NCBI GenBank assembly: GCA_029861955.1 | Contig: JAOTYK010000019.1 | Span: 1 to 64,000, forward strand | Length of the DNA: 64,000 bases | Reading direction: 5' to 3' | Source of the DNA: Acidobacteriota bacterium | GTDB taxonomy: Bacteria > Acidobacteriota > Polarisedimenticolia > Polarisedimenticolales > Polarisedimenticolaceae | Shown here: positions 1 through 8,836 of the stretch, piece by piece | Layout: every line of letters starts with the position of its first letter | How positions within the stretch are numbered: the stretch's first letter is position 1 | The notes under the pieces: generated by a model | What the model was told of the DNA's origin: nothing | The model's database searches: none | Seen by the model: only the letters and a program-made list of their open reading frames with translations | Made by a program: the position numbers and the translations under genes

Positions 1-291
1 GACCCGCATGTGGTTCTCCCGGGTTTCGCTCTCGTCGACGCCGCGCTCACCACGAAGTCGAAGCATGCCGTTCTCGATCTGGATATCGACCTCGTCTGCC
101 GTGACGCCCGGGAGGTCGACACGTAGCACATAGCGGTTTGGCTCTTCGTGGAGGTCCACCGGAGGATGCCAGCCCGCAGCGATGCCGTCGCCGCTTCCGT
201 CCGAGCGGGAGAGAACATCCTCAAACATCCGATTCAACCGGTTCTGGAGTTCGACCAGATCCCTAACCGGGTCCCATCGCTGGATCGCCAT
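1..291 (-). CDS. Small heat-shock protein Hsp20 (alpha-crystallin family), C-terminus cut by window edge
   Basis: The frame begins at an ATG at 291, preceded by a good ribosome site (AGGAAGTG), and stays open through base 1, so 97 codons are visible and the C-terminus is missing. The protein starts MAIQRWDPVRDL. It then runs into the alpha-crystallin domain with the hallmark stretch VDLPGV, followed by DEVDIQIENGMLRLRGER, typical of Hsp20. Family role: an ATP-independent holdase that keeps unfolding proteins soluble for refolding by ClpB and DnaK. It lies 64 bp downstream of clpB on the same strand, so the two are probably co-transcribed and co-induced by heat. Function is clear from the motif; only the C-terminal IxI segment cannot be checked. 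Confidence 0.9.
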   Translation of the reverse strand, partial: MAIQRWDPVRDLVELQNRLNRMFEDVLSRSDGSGDGIAAGWHPPVDLHEEPNRYVLRVDLPGVTADEVDIQIENGMLRLRGERGVDESETRENHMRV

Positions 292-355
292 CAGTCACTT
301 CCTATCGTCGGCCCCACCAGCAGGACCACCCCTAGATAGTACGACCAAATCCCCG

Positions 356-2899
356 TCATGTCCGCGTGAGTTCCCCGGTGGAAAGGGCCAGGGATTCGCC
401 GTCGGTGGCGACATCGACCCGAACCGTATCGCCCGCCAGAAACTTGCCCTCCAGAAGGTCCAACGACAGTGGATCAAGGAGCCATTTCTGGATCGCCCGC
501 TTCAGCGGCCTCGCGCCGAACGCCGGGTCGTAGCCCCATTCCGCCAGCCGGCCTCGCGCCGCGTCGCTGACCTCCAGGGACAACCCGCGCTCGCTGAGGA
601 TCCCGGCAAAGCGGGAAATCTGTAGATCGACGATCTGCGACAACGCGTCGCGACCAAGGGACTCGAACTCGATCGTCGAGTCCAGGCGATTGAGAAACTC
701 CGGTCGGAACGTGTGTTGAAGGGCGTCGGGCTGAACGTTCGACGACAGGATCAAGATCGTGTTGCGGAAATCGACCGTACGGCCCTTGCCGTCCGTCAGT
801 CGCCCGTCGTCCAGAACCTGGAGTAGGACGTTGAAGATCTCCGAATGAGCTTTCTCGATCTCGTCAAACAGGATCACGGAGTACGGTCGACGTCGCACCG
901 CCTCGGTCAACTGTCCACCCTCGTCATGACCGACGTAGCCGGGAGGAGAACCGATCATTCTGGCTACCGAGTGTCTTTCGGAGTACTCCGACATGTCGAG
1001 TCGGACCAATGCCCTCTCGTCACCGAAGAGACTCTCCGCAAGCGCCTTGGCCAGCTCCGTCTTGCCGACGCCGGTAGGTCCGAGGAACAAGAACGTACCG
1101 ACCGGCCGGGCAGGGTCCTTGAGGCCGGCTCGCGCGCGTCGGACCGCAGTTGCAGCGGCCGTGACCGCCTCGTTCTGTCCGATGACACGACAATGAAGAT
1201 GGTCCTCGAGATGAATCAGCTTCTCGACCTCGCCCTCGAGGAGCTTCGCGGTCGGAATCCCGGACCACTCTGCCACGACGGTGGCGATGTTCTCGTCGGT
1301 GACTTCCTCACTCAGCATCGCGCCGTCTTTCTGGAGTTCTTCGAGGCACGCGTTCAGCTCCGTACGTCGAGACTCAAGCTCGGGGATCTCGCCATACCGC
1401 AACTCGGCGGCCCGCTCCAATGCGGATGCGCGTTCCGCCTTCTCGGTCTCTTCCCGCGTCTTTTCGATGCGCTTGTTGATCTCCTGAACCTCGTGGATCG
1501 CGCTCTTCTCGTTGTCCCACCGCTGCTTCATGGCGATGAGCTGTTCATTCAGATCCGCCAGCTCCGACTCGATCGCGGCGAGACGGTCGCGGGAAGCCCG
1601 ATCGCTCTCCTGGGAGAGCGCCTGCTTCTCGACTTCAAGCTGCAGGGTCTTACGCTGCAGTTCGTCGATCTCGGTCGGCACCGAGTCGATCTGCATTTTC
1701 AGCAGCGCGGCTGCCTCGTCGATGAGATCGATCGCCTTGTCGGGGAGGAACCGGTCGCGGATATAGCGATCCGAGAGTGTTGCTGCGGCCACGAGGGCGG
1801 CATCCTGAATTCGAACACCGTGGTGAACCTCGTAGCGTTCCTTGAGACCGCGAAGGATCGAAATGGTATCCGGGACCGACGGTTCTCCCACCTTGACCGG
1901 CTGGAACCGTCTCTCTAGCGCCGAGTCTTTCTCGATGTATTTCCGATACTCGGCCAGGGTGGTCGCGCCGATGCAACGCAGCTCACCGCGTGCGAGTGCA
2001 GGCTTGAGGAGGTTGGCTGCATCCATCGCGCCTTCCGCCGCGCCCGCGCCGACCAGAGTGTGCAGCTCATCGATGAACAGGAGGTTGTTGCCGTCGGAGT
2101 CCTGAATCTCCTTCAGGACCGACTTCAGGCGATCCTCGAACTCACCTCGAAACTTCGCTCCCGCCACGAGCGCCCCCAGGTCGAGGGCCAGCAACGAGCG
2201 ATCTTTTAGCGACTCCGGGACGTCGCCGTCCGCGATTCGTCTGGCGAGCCCCTCGGCAATCGCCGTCTTGCCCACACCCGGCTCGCCAATCAGGACCGGG
2301 TTGTTCTTGGTCCTGCGGGACAAGACCTGCATCGTGCGACGGATCTCGTCATCCCGCCCGATCACGGGATCGAGCTTGCCCTCCCGCGCCAGTTCCGTCA
2401 GGTCGCGGGCGTATTTTCGTAAAGCCTGAAGTTTGTCCTCGGGACTCGAGTCGGTGACCCGGCGGTCGCCGCGCACGTCGCGGAGTGCCGAGAGGACACC
2501 CTTCTCCGTCGCACCAAATCGCTTGAGCGTCTCGCCGGCACGGTCATTCCCGCGTGTCATTGCCAGGAGCAGATGCTCCGTCGACAGGTACTCGTCGCCG
2601 AACTCCTGGCGGAGCCCGTCGGCCTGTTTCAGTGTCTCCGCGAGCTGTCGGGAGGTCTGTGGTTCCGCTCCGCCCGCGACCGTTGGAAAGGTCGCGAGTT
2701 CTTGTTGAACGGCGTTCTGAATTCCGGCGGGATCGACTCCCAGTCGCTGCAGGATCGGTGTGACGATCCCTTCGCTCTGAGAGGTCAGCGCGGCCAGGAG
2801 ATGCAGGGACGTCCACTCCGCGTGGCCGGCGCCCGCCGCGAGTTGCTGGGCGTTCTGGAGCGCGTCAATGGTCTTGAGCGTCATTCGTTCTGGGTTCAT
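356..2899 (-). CDS. clpB: ATP-dependent disaggregase ClpB
   Basis: An 847-residue Hsp100 disaggregase. The order is a Clp N-domain (about 1-145), AAA1 with Walker A GEPGVGKT at 205-212, a middle coiled-coil (about 400-525) and AAA2 with Walker A GPTGVGKT at 607-614 and Walker [11 protein letters not shown] about 673-682. It threads aggregated proteins through a hexamer together with DnaK. The open frame extends further upstream, but the ATG at 2899 has AGGAG seven bases upstream and gives the usual N-terminus. Oddity: between the AAA2 sensor-1 SN and the FRPEF motif there are only about 9 residues, whereas Escherichia coli ClpB has about 29, so a surface helix is missing. It lies upstream of hsp20 and downstream of tldE. 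Confidence 0.96.
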   Translation of the reverse strand: MNPERMTLKTIDALQNAQQLAAGAGHAEWTSLHLLAALTSQSEGIVTPILQRLGVDPAGIQNAVQQELATFPTVAGGAEPQTSRQLAETLKQADGLRQEFGDEYLSTEHLLLAMTRGNDRAGETLKRFGATEKGVLSALRDVRGDRRVTDSSPEDKLQALRKYARDLTELAREGKLDPVIGRDDEIRRTMQVLSRRTKNNPVLIGEPGVGKTAIAEGLARRIADGDVPESLKDRSLLALDLGALVAGAKFRGEFEDRLKSVLKEIQDSDGNNLLFIDELHTLVGAGAAEGAMDAANLLKPALARGELRCIGATTLAEYRKYIEKDSALERRFQPVKVGEPSVPDTISILRGLKERYEVHHGVRIQDAALVAAATLSDRYIRDRFLPDKAIDLIDEAAALLKMQIDSVPTEIDELQRKTLQLEVEKQALSQESDRASRDRLAAIESELADLNEQLIAMKQRWDNEKSAIHEVQEINKRIEKTREETEKAERASALERAAELRYGEIPELESRRTELNACLEELQKDGAMLSEEVTDENIATVVAEWSGIPTAKLLEGEVEKLIHLEDHLHCRVIGQNEAVTAAATAVRRARAGLKDPARPVGTFLFLGPTGVGKTELAKALAESLFGDERALVRLDMSEYSERHSVARMIGSPPGYVGHDEGGQLTEAVRRRPYSVILFDEIEKAHSEIFNVLLQVLDDGRLTDGKGRTVDFRNTILILSSNVQPDALQHTFRPEFLNRLDSTIEFESLGRDALSQIVDLQISRFAGILSERGLSLEVSDAARGRLAEWGYDPAFGARPLKRAIQKWLLDPLSLDLLEGKFLAGDTVRVDVATDGESLALSTGELTRT

Positions 2900-2940
2900 G
2901 GTCGTCTCCTGGAACCGGAACGGTCTCCGGGTTAGCGGGG

Positions 2941-2969
2941 GGTTGGGATTCTCTAGACGGTCTGTCAAG
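2941..2969 (-). promoter_or_regulatory. Candidate heat-shock (sigma-32-like) promoter of clpB
   Basis: On the minus strand CTTGACA is followed after about 14 bases by TCCCAACC, resembling the sigma-32 pattern of a CTTGAAA-type -35 and a C-rich -10. It lies 42-70 bases upstream of the clpB ATG, in the 88-bp gap after tldE. No good sigma-70 -10 box is at the right distance. This is inference from pattern only. Confidence 0.3.
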
Positions 2970-2987
2970 CCGGGCGGGGACGGTGGA

Positions 2988-4295
2988 TCAGCGAGGGTCG
3001 AATCGACAGCGCACACGCATCCCGGGAACACTCTCTCCCTCGAAGCGGACGAATCTCGTTTCCGGGTCGCGGAGGATGTCGAACAGGTTTCCGGAAAGTG
3101 TGCCGCGGCCTCGGCCGCTATAACCGTCGGCTCCGAGGGCCAACACGTGGGGTGCCGAGAGGGAGAAGTCTCCACTCGAACTGTCCTGTGTATGGACACC
3201 CAGCACGGAGAGCACCAGAGGGCCGCCGGCGGTTTCGGCGCCGGCTTGTTCCTCATCGAGCGGTTTCCCGTCGCCGAATTCGATGCTGTCGCTATCGGTG
3301 ATCTGCGGGGTCGGCGTCATTTGCAGGCGGTGTGCGAATTTCAGGTCGAGGATGGGCTGGACGAGGCGCCCTCGATCGATGAACGAACACCGCTCAGCGG
3401 CGATGCCCTCCGCGGTGAAGCGATAGGTGCCTGAGCGAAACGGGTGAAGCGGGTCAAATCGCAGGTGGATATCGTCTCGGAGGACGGCGTCCTCCGCGCC
3501 AAAGCGATCCAGGGCGAATTGTCCTTCACCATGAGAGACGACCGAGCCGCGGAGGTTGAACAGGAGCGTGCTGAGGACGTAGGACTGCACGACGTGGGGG
3601 TGCAGCAGGACCGACTGGACGCCGTCGGACATCGTGGCTTCTGCGCCGGCCAGGGCGTGGGCGAGGACCGCGATCCGTTGCAGGCGCGAGTCGATCCGCT
3701 CGGGGGATTCCAGCCGCCGAGAGCCGTGTCCGTCGCCGACCTCTCCGTTGACGTACACGTACCACCCGCACTGAGTGCCACGTGAGCGGACGTCGACCCC
3801 GTTGGAGTTTGTCAGACGAGCCGAGCGACGGGTGGCGGAGAGCGACCCACTCCAGGTGCGATAGCCCTCGCGATCGACATGGGCCTGCATTCTCTGAACC
3901 TGTTGCGCGAGCGGTTCAACGCTTCCGTCGGCGACCTCGGCCGCCGCGTCGTCGTAGATTTCGACATCGGGCATCGGCGTCGGTTCGCTGACATGCGCCG
4001 CATCCGGGTCGTCGTAGGCGGTCTCCCGTGCCCACTGAAGGACCTCCCTCGGCTCGCTTTCCAGCTGACGCCGTTCGAGATGCCCCCGACTGACACGGCC
4101 GTCGTTCCAGACCAACAGGTAGCGAGCGCCCCCACCGCGCGTCAGGTTGATCGGGGAGTGAACGCTCCCGATTTCCCGATCCTTGATGCCAAGCGATATG
4201 CCGGATGCCTCGGAGACGAACAGCGACCACGCGGCCGGCCCGTCCGGCCGACCGGTCTGGTGCTCCAGATACTCCCGTAGGGCGTCGGCCGACAT
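2988..4295 (-). CDS. TldE/PmbA-like metalloprotease-family protein (no HExxxH)
   Basis: A 435-residue protein of the TldD/PmbA family that lacks the HExxxH zinc motif, as TldE (PmbA) subunits do. In known systems TldD and TldE form a heterodimer that degrades or matures small unfolded peptides such as microcin precursors and CcdA. The frame is open farther upstream, but the natural start is the ATG at 4295, which overlaps the TGA of the preceding tldD-like gene by one base (TGATG), a sign of translational coupling. The C-terminal part carries the family's glycine-rich segments, for example [11 protein letters not shown]. The partner assignment is inferred from order and from motif absence. 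Confidence 0.85.
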   Translation of the reverse strand: MSADALREYLEHQTGRPDGPAAWSLFVSEASGISLGIKDREIGSVHSPINLTRGGGARYLLVWNDGRVSRGHLERRQLESEPREVLQWARETAYDDPDAAHVSEPTPMPDVEIYDDAAAEVADGSVEPLAQQVQRMQAHVDREGYRTWSGSLSATRRSARLTNSNGVDVRSRGTQCGWYVYVNGEVGDGHGSRRLESPERIDSRLQRIAVLAHALAGAEATMSDGVQSVLLHPHVVQSYVLSTLLFNLRGSVVSHGEGQFALDRFGAEDAVLRDDIHLRFDPLHPFRSGTYRFTAEGIAAERCSFIDRGRLVQPILDLKFAHRLQMTPTPQITDSDSIEFGDGKPLDEEQAGAETAGGPLVLSVLGVHTQDSSSGDFSLSAPHVLALGADGYSGRGRGTLSGNLFDILRDPETRFVRFEGESVPGMRVRCRFDPR

Positions 4296-5782
4296 CAACT
4301 GCCGCCGATGTGGACGTCCGGGTGAGGGTCCAGGACGAGGAAGTAATGACTCCCGCCGCTGGACGGGACATGCTGGCCCCACTTGCCGCAGAATCCGATG
4401 GCGTCCAGTCGCAGGGGGCCGAAGGCCTCGCGGATCGACTCCAGTGCGCCGAACATCGAACCGGAGAAGATCGCCGGCTTGTGGAGCGTGACGCCGTCCG
4501 GTGAGAGCGAATAGATGGCCCGGCAGTTGAACACGAACTCGCCGACCGACGTGTTGACCTGTCCCCCGGTGTAGCCAGAGAGATAACAGACCCGTGGATG
4601 GCGACGGAACACGCCGGCGTCCGCAAGCAGGTCGCGAACCTCTTCCGGACCGTAGTCTTCGAATCGACCGGGGGCGGGGAGGGGTGTCGCACACTCGATG
4701 CGAATGTTGGTCATTCGAGGGAGCGGCGCCGAGCCGTACGACTGCGCGCGGGCCGCACCGGTCAGGCGAACACCGCCGTTCCGGTACGACCAGAGATCGG
4801 ACAGGCCATCGCGAAGGTGGCCGTCCTCGACCAGCACGGCTCGCTCGCGTGGCAGTCCATTGGCGCTGTAGGGCTGCCAGGCGTGGTCGTTCGGTTGGGG
4901 TTCGTCGATGATCGAAACATGGGACGGGCCCACCCGGTGGCCGGTCCGAAATCGACCGTCCTCGGCAAGCACCGACGCGCGGAAGCCGTCGGACTCGGAC
5001 GCATGCCCGAACGCCTCGTGGGCCAGCCCCTTGGCGAGTGCGTAGTCGATGACGAGTGGGAAGCTGCCGCCCGGATGATGAGGTGCGTCGGCCAGTCGTG
5101 TCGCGAGTCCGGCGGCAGCGCGGCCTCGTGTCATGAACCTTTCAACGACCTCGTCGTCGTCGATCAACCGGGGATCGCTCGAGAAGACGTTGGTGGAGAC
5201 ACCGTGCCGCCCGTCGGTGCCGTGATTCGTGGCTCGTAGCGAGAGCAGGCAGCGGGGCATGCCGAACAGGACGTCGGTGGTGTCGCTACGACGGATTCTC
5301 CAGGCATCCATCTCGGCTCTGTAGCCCAGTTGGAGGGAGGCATCCGCCGTGGACCGTTGGAGTTCGGTCTCGATTTCCAGGAGCCGCTTGCCGACGCGGG
5401 TCTGGTCGATGGCGTCGAAGGCGTCGTCGTCCACCGGGACCTCGCGGCCCTGATGGACGGCAAGTGTCGAGAGCGCGGCCGGCGTCAACCCGAGCCGCTC
5501 GCCGTGGCGTGTCGCCTCGATCGTCCTGTCGAGGAGACTCTCGGAATCCTCGGGGTCGAAGCCGTCCACGCTCGCCAGAGCGGGGTAGCCGTGATCGTCG
5601 ATCACATGCATGCCGTGGCCGGCGGATATCGAGCGGTGGGTGTTCTCGACCCGCCCCTGACGCACCGATACGTGACGGGACGACAGCGATTGGGCGCGCC
5701 AGATCAGGAATACGCCACGCTCCCTTGCCGTCGCACAGAGGCGCGAGCTCAGGTCATCCAGGCGTTCCAGGTCATCGATCAC
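4295..5782 (-). CDS. TldD-like zinc metalloprotease subunit
   Basis: A 495-residue TldD-family protein with the catalytic HEAFGH (HExxxH) motif at 255-260 and the family C-terminal segment GFCGKWGQHVPSSGG. TldD carries the zinc active site of the TldD/E protease, and unfolded peptides are threaded into the dimer cavity. It is first in a likely operon and its stop overlaps the start of the TldE-like gene. The two lie directly upstream of clpB and hsp20, so the neighbourhood is devoted to protein quality control, although clpB may have its own promoter. A third, more divergent TldD-like gene lies at 20267-21919. Confidence 0.9.
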   Translation of the reverse strand: MIDDLERLDDLSSRLCATARERGVFLIWRAQSLSSRHVSVRQGRVENTHRSISAGHGMHVIDDHGYPALASVDGFDPEDSESLLDRTIEATRHGERLGLTPAALSTLAVHQGREVPVDDDAFDAIDQTRVGKRLLEIETELQRSTADASLQLGYRAEMDAWRIRRSDTTDVLFGMPRCLLSLRATNHGTDGRHGVSTNVFSSDPRLIDDDEVVERFMTRGRAAAGLATRLADAPHHPGGSFPLVIDYALAKGLAHEAFGHASESDGFRASVLAEDGRFRTGHRVGPSHVSIIDEPQPNDHAWQPYSANGLPRERAVLVEDGHLRDGLSDLWSYRNGGVRLTGAARAQSYGSAPLPRMTNIRIECATPLPAPGRFEDYGPEEVRDLLADAGVFRRHPRVCYLSGYTGGQVNTSVGEFVFNCRAIYSLSPDGVTLHKPAIFSGSMFGALESIREAFGPLRLDAIGFCGKWGQHVPSSGGSHYFLVLDPHPDVHIGGS

Positions 5783-5829
5783 GGCCGGACGTTAACCCGC
5801 CCGACAACCGTCTGCAAGCCTATCTGTCG

Positions 5830-6006
5830 CTAATCGATCGTGACGGCACCCGAGGCGCAGTTGTCGACACAGATCCAACACTCGGTACAGGCGGCGGGGT
5901 TGGCCAGCTCGGTGGCACCGTTCTCGTGCTCGATGACATCCTCGGGGCAGACCGCAGCGCAGACGCCGGAATGCTCGCAAAGATCGCTGTCAATAGTGAT
6001 ACCCAT
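5830..6006 (-). CDS. Small ferredoxin-type iron-sulfur protein (58 aa)
   Basis: A 58-residue protein starting MGITIDSDLCEHSG and ending at TAG 5830-5832. It carries two ferredoxin cluster motifs. The second is canonical, CTECWICVDNC (CxxCxxCxxxC, residues 40-50). The first reads CEHSGVCAAVCP (residues 10-21), in which the second cysteine is a serine, so it has only three of the four usual ligands and may hold a [3Fe-4S] or a serine-ligated cluster. Ferredoxins carry low-potential electrons in the cytoplasm, and the partner enzyme is not evident here. It is divergent from the dGTPase-like gene and stands alone between it and tldD. Confidence 0.85.
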   Translation of the reverse strand: MGITIDSDLCEHSGVCAAVCPEDVIEHENGATELANPAACTECWICVDNCASGAVTID

Positions 6007-6046
6007 GCGAAAAACATAGGGTCCGGTCCGGGTGCGGGCAACCCGG

Positions 6047-6076
6047 TTGCCACCGTCCCGTTGCGGGGTGTAGCAT
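6047..6076 (+). promoter_or_regulatory. Candidate sigma-70 promoter for the dGTPase-like gene
   Basis: TTGCCA (five of six matches to TTGACA) and TAGCAT (four of six to TATAAT) are separated by 18 bp, in the divergent gap before the ATG at 6099. The predicted transcription start would leave a leader of only about 15 bases. Confidence 0.4.
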
Positions 6077-6098
6077 CACGCCTCCCACCGAGAGAGTG

Positions 6099-7505
6099 AT
6101 GGCCGACTCCGTCCGACAACGATTTGAGCAGGAAGAAGACGCCAGGCTGGCGATATATGCCTGGCGCTCGGCGGACGCCGACCGCCGGATGCCGGTCGAG
6201 AATGAGGGGCGGCTCTACGATTACCGCTCACGATTCCAGCGAGATCGAGATCGGGTCGTCTATTCCAGGGCGTTTCGACGTCTTCGCCAGAAGGCCCAGG
6301 CCGGGATGCTCCCGGAATACGAGGATCATCGTCGTAATCGCCTGACCCACACGTTGGAGGTCACGCAACTGGCCCGCACGGTTGCCCGAGCCCTCCGACT
6401 CAACGAGGACCTGGTGGAGGCGATCGGGCTGGCCCACGATCTAGGTCAACCACCGTTCGGTCCCGTCGGCACCCGCGCTCTCGACGATATCGTCGGTGGG
6501 CGTCTCGACGGTCGTGGCGGACCCGGTCTCGGTGATCTCGGTGGTTTCCGACGAAGCTGGCAGTCGCTTCGAGTCGTGGACAGTCTGGAAAAGCGATACG
6601 ACCATCCGGGTCTCAATCTCACCGACCCGGTCCGAGAAGGCGTCGTCAAGTGCGCGCCGGTGCCGGACCCACCTCCGTGGGAGAGTCTCGGTCTGCGACG
6701 GGGCTGCGGGGTTCATCTCGAGGGGCAGGTCGTACGCGTCGCGGACCGGATCGCCACCGCGCTCCACGATCTCGACGACGGCCTACAGTCCGGACAGTTG
6801 GAGCTGTCGCGGGTCGAGCGACTCGACTCGGTTCGGCAACTGCGCCGGAAGCTCGGCGATCGCTACCCGTCCCGAGGGAGCCGGTTCGCCCGCATCAACT
6901 CGCTCCACAGGGGATTCGTTCATCTGCTCGTGACCGGAGCCGTGGTCGCCAGCGGGCGACGCCTCAAGCGGTTGATCGCCGATCAAGAGATCGAATCGGC
7001 GGAGCAACTGTCGACGGTTCGTGATGAGATCATTGACGGCACCGAGATTCGATTGCCGCCCTCCGCGCGACGGGTTCTGGAGCAGATCGAGCAGTTCCTC
7101 GAGGGACGCGTTCGCTCGACACGCGAGGCGGACCAGGTCGAGGCGACAGGACGCCGGGTCATCCTCGGGCTCTTCGCCGCCTACTGGTCCGACCCGACGC
7201 TCCTCGATGACCACGTGTTGCTTCGATTCCGCGAGGCAACGGGGGTGCGATACCTTCGGGATATCCCACGGGAGCGTCGAGCGGGGGAGATACGCGAGGT
7301 CTACCAGCAGGGATCCCAGTATGTGACGGTCCTGATCGACCATCTGGCAGCCATGACCGACACTTACGCGGTCCGCGAACACCGTCGCCTGCTGTCGATG
7401 GCTGCCGTACCGATCCCCGGCGCCGAGCGGCTACGTTTCGAATCCGAGTCTCTGGCTCCATATCCGGACACCCCTCGACCGCCCTCAACCGATAGAATGG
7501 ACTGA
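6099..7505 (+). CDS. dGTPase-like HD-domain protein with degraded catalytic motif
   Basis: A 468-residue protein that follows the bacterial dGTP triphosphohydrolase family from end to end ([33 protein letters not shown]). The metal-site residues are present: His84, His113-Asp114 and an Asp in VADRIA. The segment that should read HPPFGHxGE instead reads QPPFGPVGT, so the residues matching E. coli His126 and Glu129 are Pro122 and Thr125. The usual GGFEHN is GGFRRS. Family enzymes split dNTPs to the deoxynucleoside and triphosphate; this one probably has lost or changed that activity. The ATG at 6099 was chosen over the GTG immediately before it. glyA follows 43 bp downstream. Confidence 0.88.
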   Translation: MADSVRQRFEQEEDARLAIYAWRSADADRRMPVENEGRLYDYRSRFQRDRDRVVYSRAFRRLRQKAQAGMLPEYEDHRRNRLTHTLEVTQLARTVARALRLNEDLVEAIGLAHDLGQPPFGPVGTRALDDIVGGRLDGRGGPGLGDLGGFRRSWQSLRVVDSLEKRYDHPGLNLTDPVREGVVKCAPVPDPPPWESLGLRRGCGVHLEGQVVRVADRIATALHDLDDGLQSGQLELSRVERLDSVRQLRRKLGDRYPSRGSRFARINSLHRGFVHLLVTGAVVASGRRLKRLIADQEIESAEQLSTVRDEIIDGTEIRLPPSARRVLEQIEQFLEGRVRSTREADQVEATGRRVILGLFAAYWSDPTLLDDHVLLRFREATGVRYLRDIPRERRAGEIREVYQQGSQYVTVLIDHLAAMTDTYAVREHRRLLSMAAVPIPGAERLRFESESLAPYPDTPRPPSTDRMD

Positions 7506-7548
7506 TCCTCAAATCCAAGAGCAACATCCAGTAAGTGAGATAGTCAAG

Positions 7549-8808
7549 ATGAACAACAAGACCCTTCGCGAAACGGACCCCGGCGTCGCCGACGCCCTGG
7601 AGGGCGAGGCCCGACGTCAGGCCGAGGGCCTGGAGTTGATCGCATCGGAAAACTTCGTCAGCGAGGCAGTTCTCGAGGCGATGGGTTCGGTCCTTACCAA
7701 CAAGTACGCCGAGGGGTATCCGGGGCGTCGTTACTACGGGGGATGCGAGTACTCGGATCAGGTCGAGAGGCTCGCCCGGGATCGTGCCAAGCAGCTGTTC
7801 GATGCTGAGTACGCAAATGTCCAACCGCACTCGGGGAGTCAGGCAAACCAGGCGGTCTATTTCAGCGTTCTGAAGCCCGGCGACACGGTCCTCGGCATGG
7901 ATCTCGCCCACGGTGGACACCTCACACACGGTCATCCCCTCAATCTCTCCGGCCAGCTGTTCAAGTTCGTGGGCTACGGCGTCCGTCGTGAGGATGAACA
8001 GATCGACTATGACGGACTCCTCGACCTGGCGAAGGAGCACCGACCGAAGTTGATTGTCTGCGGCGCGTCTGCGTACTCACGGACGATCGACTTTGAACGG
8101 ATCGCGCAGATCGCCGCGGAAGTCGGTGCACCCGTGATGGCGGACATCGCACACATCGCGGGTCTCGTCGCGGCCGGCGCTCACCCAAGTCCCGTGCCGC
8201 ACTGCGAATACGTCACCACGACCACTCACAAGACATTACGAGGGCCCCGCGGAGGGTTGATCGTCAGCCGCAAGAAATTCGCCAAGGCCATCAATCGAAC
8301 GGTCTTCCCGGGGTTGCAGGGTGGCCCCTTCATGCACGTCATCGCCGCCAAGGCGGTCGCGTTCCACGAGGCATTGCAGCCGACCTATGCCGACTACATC
8401 GGTCAGGTGGTCAAGAACGCCAGCACGCTTGCGGAGCGGATGGCAGGCCACGGATTCCGACTCGTCTCCGGCGGGACCGACAACCATCTCTTCCTCCTGG
8501 ATGTCTTCTCGAAGGGGATCACCGGCAAGGAGGCCGAGGAGGCTCTGGAGGCGGCGGGGATTACGGTGAACAAGAACGCAATTCCGTTCGACCAGAATCC
8601 GCCGATGGTGGCCAGCGGGCTCCGGATTGGAACGCCGGCGCTGACCAGTCGAGGGATGGATCAGGACGCCATGGAGACGGTCGGCGACCTGATCGCCAGA
8701 GTCCTGGACAACCGCGACGACCCCGAGCAGCTGAAATCGATCCGACGACAGGTCGCGGAGTTCTCGTCGGCGTACCCGCTCTATGCCGGCCGCTTACAGA
8801 TCGCCTGA
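7549..8808 (+). CDS. glyA: Serine hydroxymethyltransferase
   Basis: A 419-residue PLP enzyme that interconverts serine and glycine with tetrahydrofolate, the main source of one-carbon units. It shows the full family pattern: [15 protein letters not shown] near the N-terminus, [15 protein letters not shown], and the PLP-lysine segment [13 protein letters not shown] (lysine near 229). Length matches the usual 415-420. The ATG at 7549 follows the dGTPase-like gene by 43 bp, and a DinG-type helicase gene begins 28 bp downstream, so these may form one transcription unit. Confidence 0.97.
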   Translation: MNNKTLRETDPGVADALEGEARRQAEGLELIASENFVSEAVLEAMGSVLTNKYAEGYPGRRYYGGCEYSDQVERLARDRAKQLFDAEYANVQPHSGSQANQAVYFSVLKPGDTVLGMDLAHGGHLTHGHPLNLSGQLFKFVGYGVRREDEQIDYDGLLDLAKEHRPKLIVCGASAYSRTIDFERIAQIAAEVGAPVMADIAHIAGLVAAGAHPSPVPHCEYVTTTTHKTLRGPRGGLIVSRKKFAKAINRTVFPGLQGGPFMHVIAAKAVAFHEALQPTYADYIGQVVKNASTLAERMAGHGFRLVSGGTDNHLFLLDVFSKGITGKEAEEALEAAGITVNKNAIPFDQNPPMVASGLRIGTPALTSRGMDQDAMETVGDLIARVLDNRDDPEQLKSIRRQVAEFSSAYPLYAGRLQIA

Positions 8809-8836
8809 GCCGGCAGCGACGTAGACGAACCGACCG

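Noticed and set aside
845-1918. Long open frame on the plus strand opposite clpB
   Set aside because: The minus strand is unmistakable ClpB; the plus frame is a GC-driven shadow without family features.
2900-3256. Upstream extension of clpB overlapping tldE
   Set aside because: The extension has no similarity to ClpB N-domains, and the ATG at 2899 has a good ribosome site.
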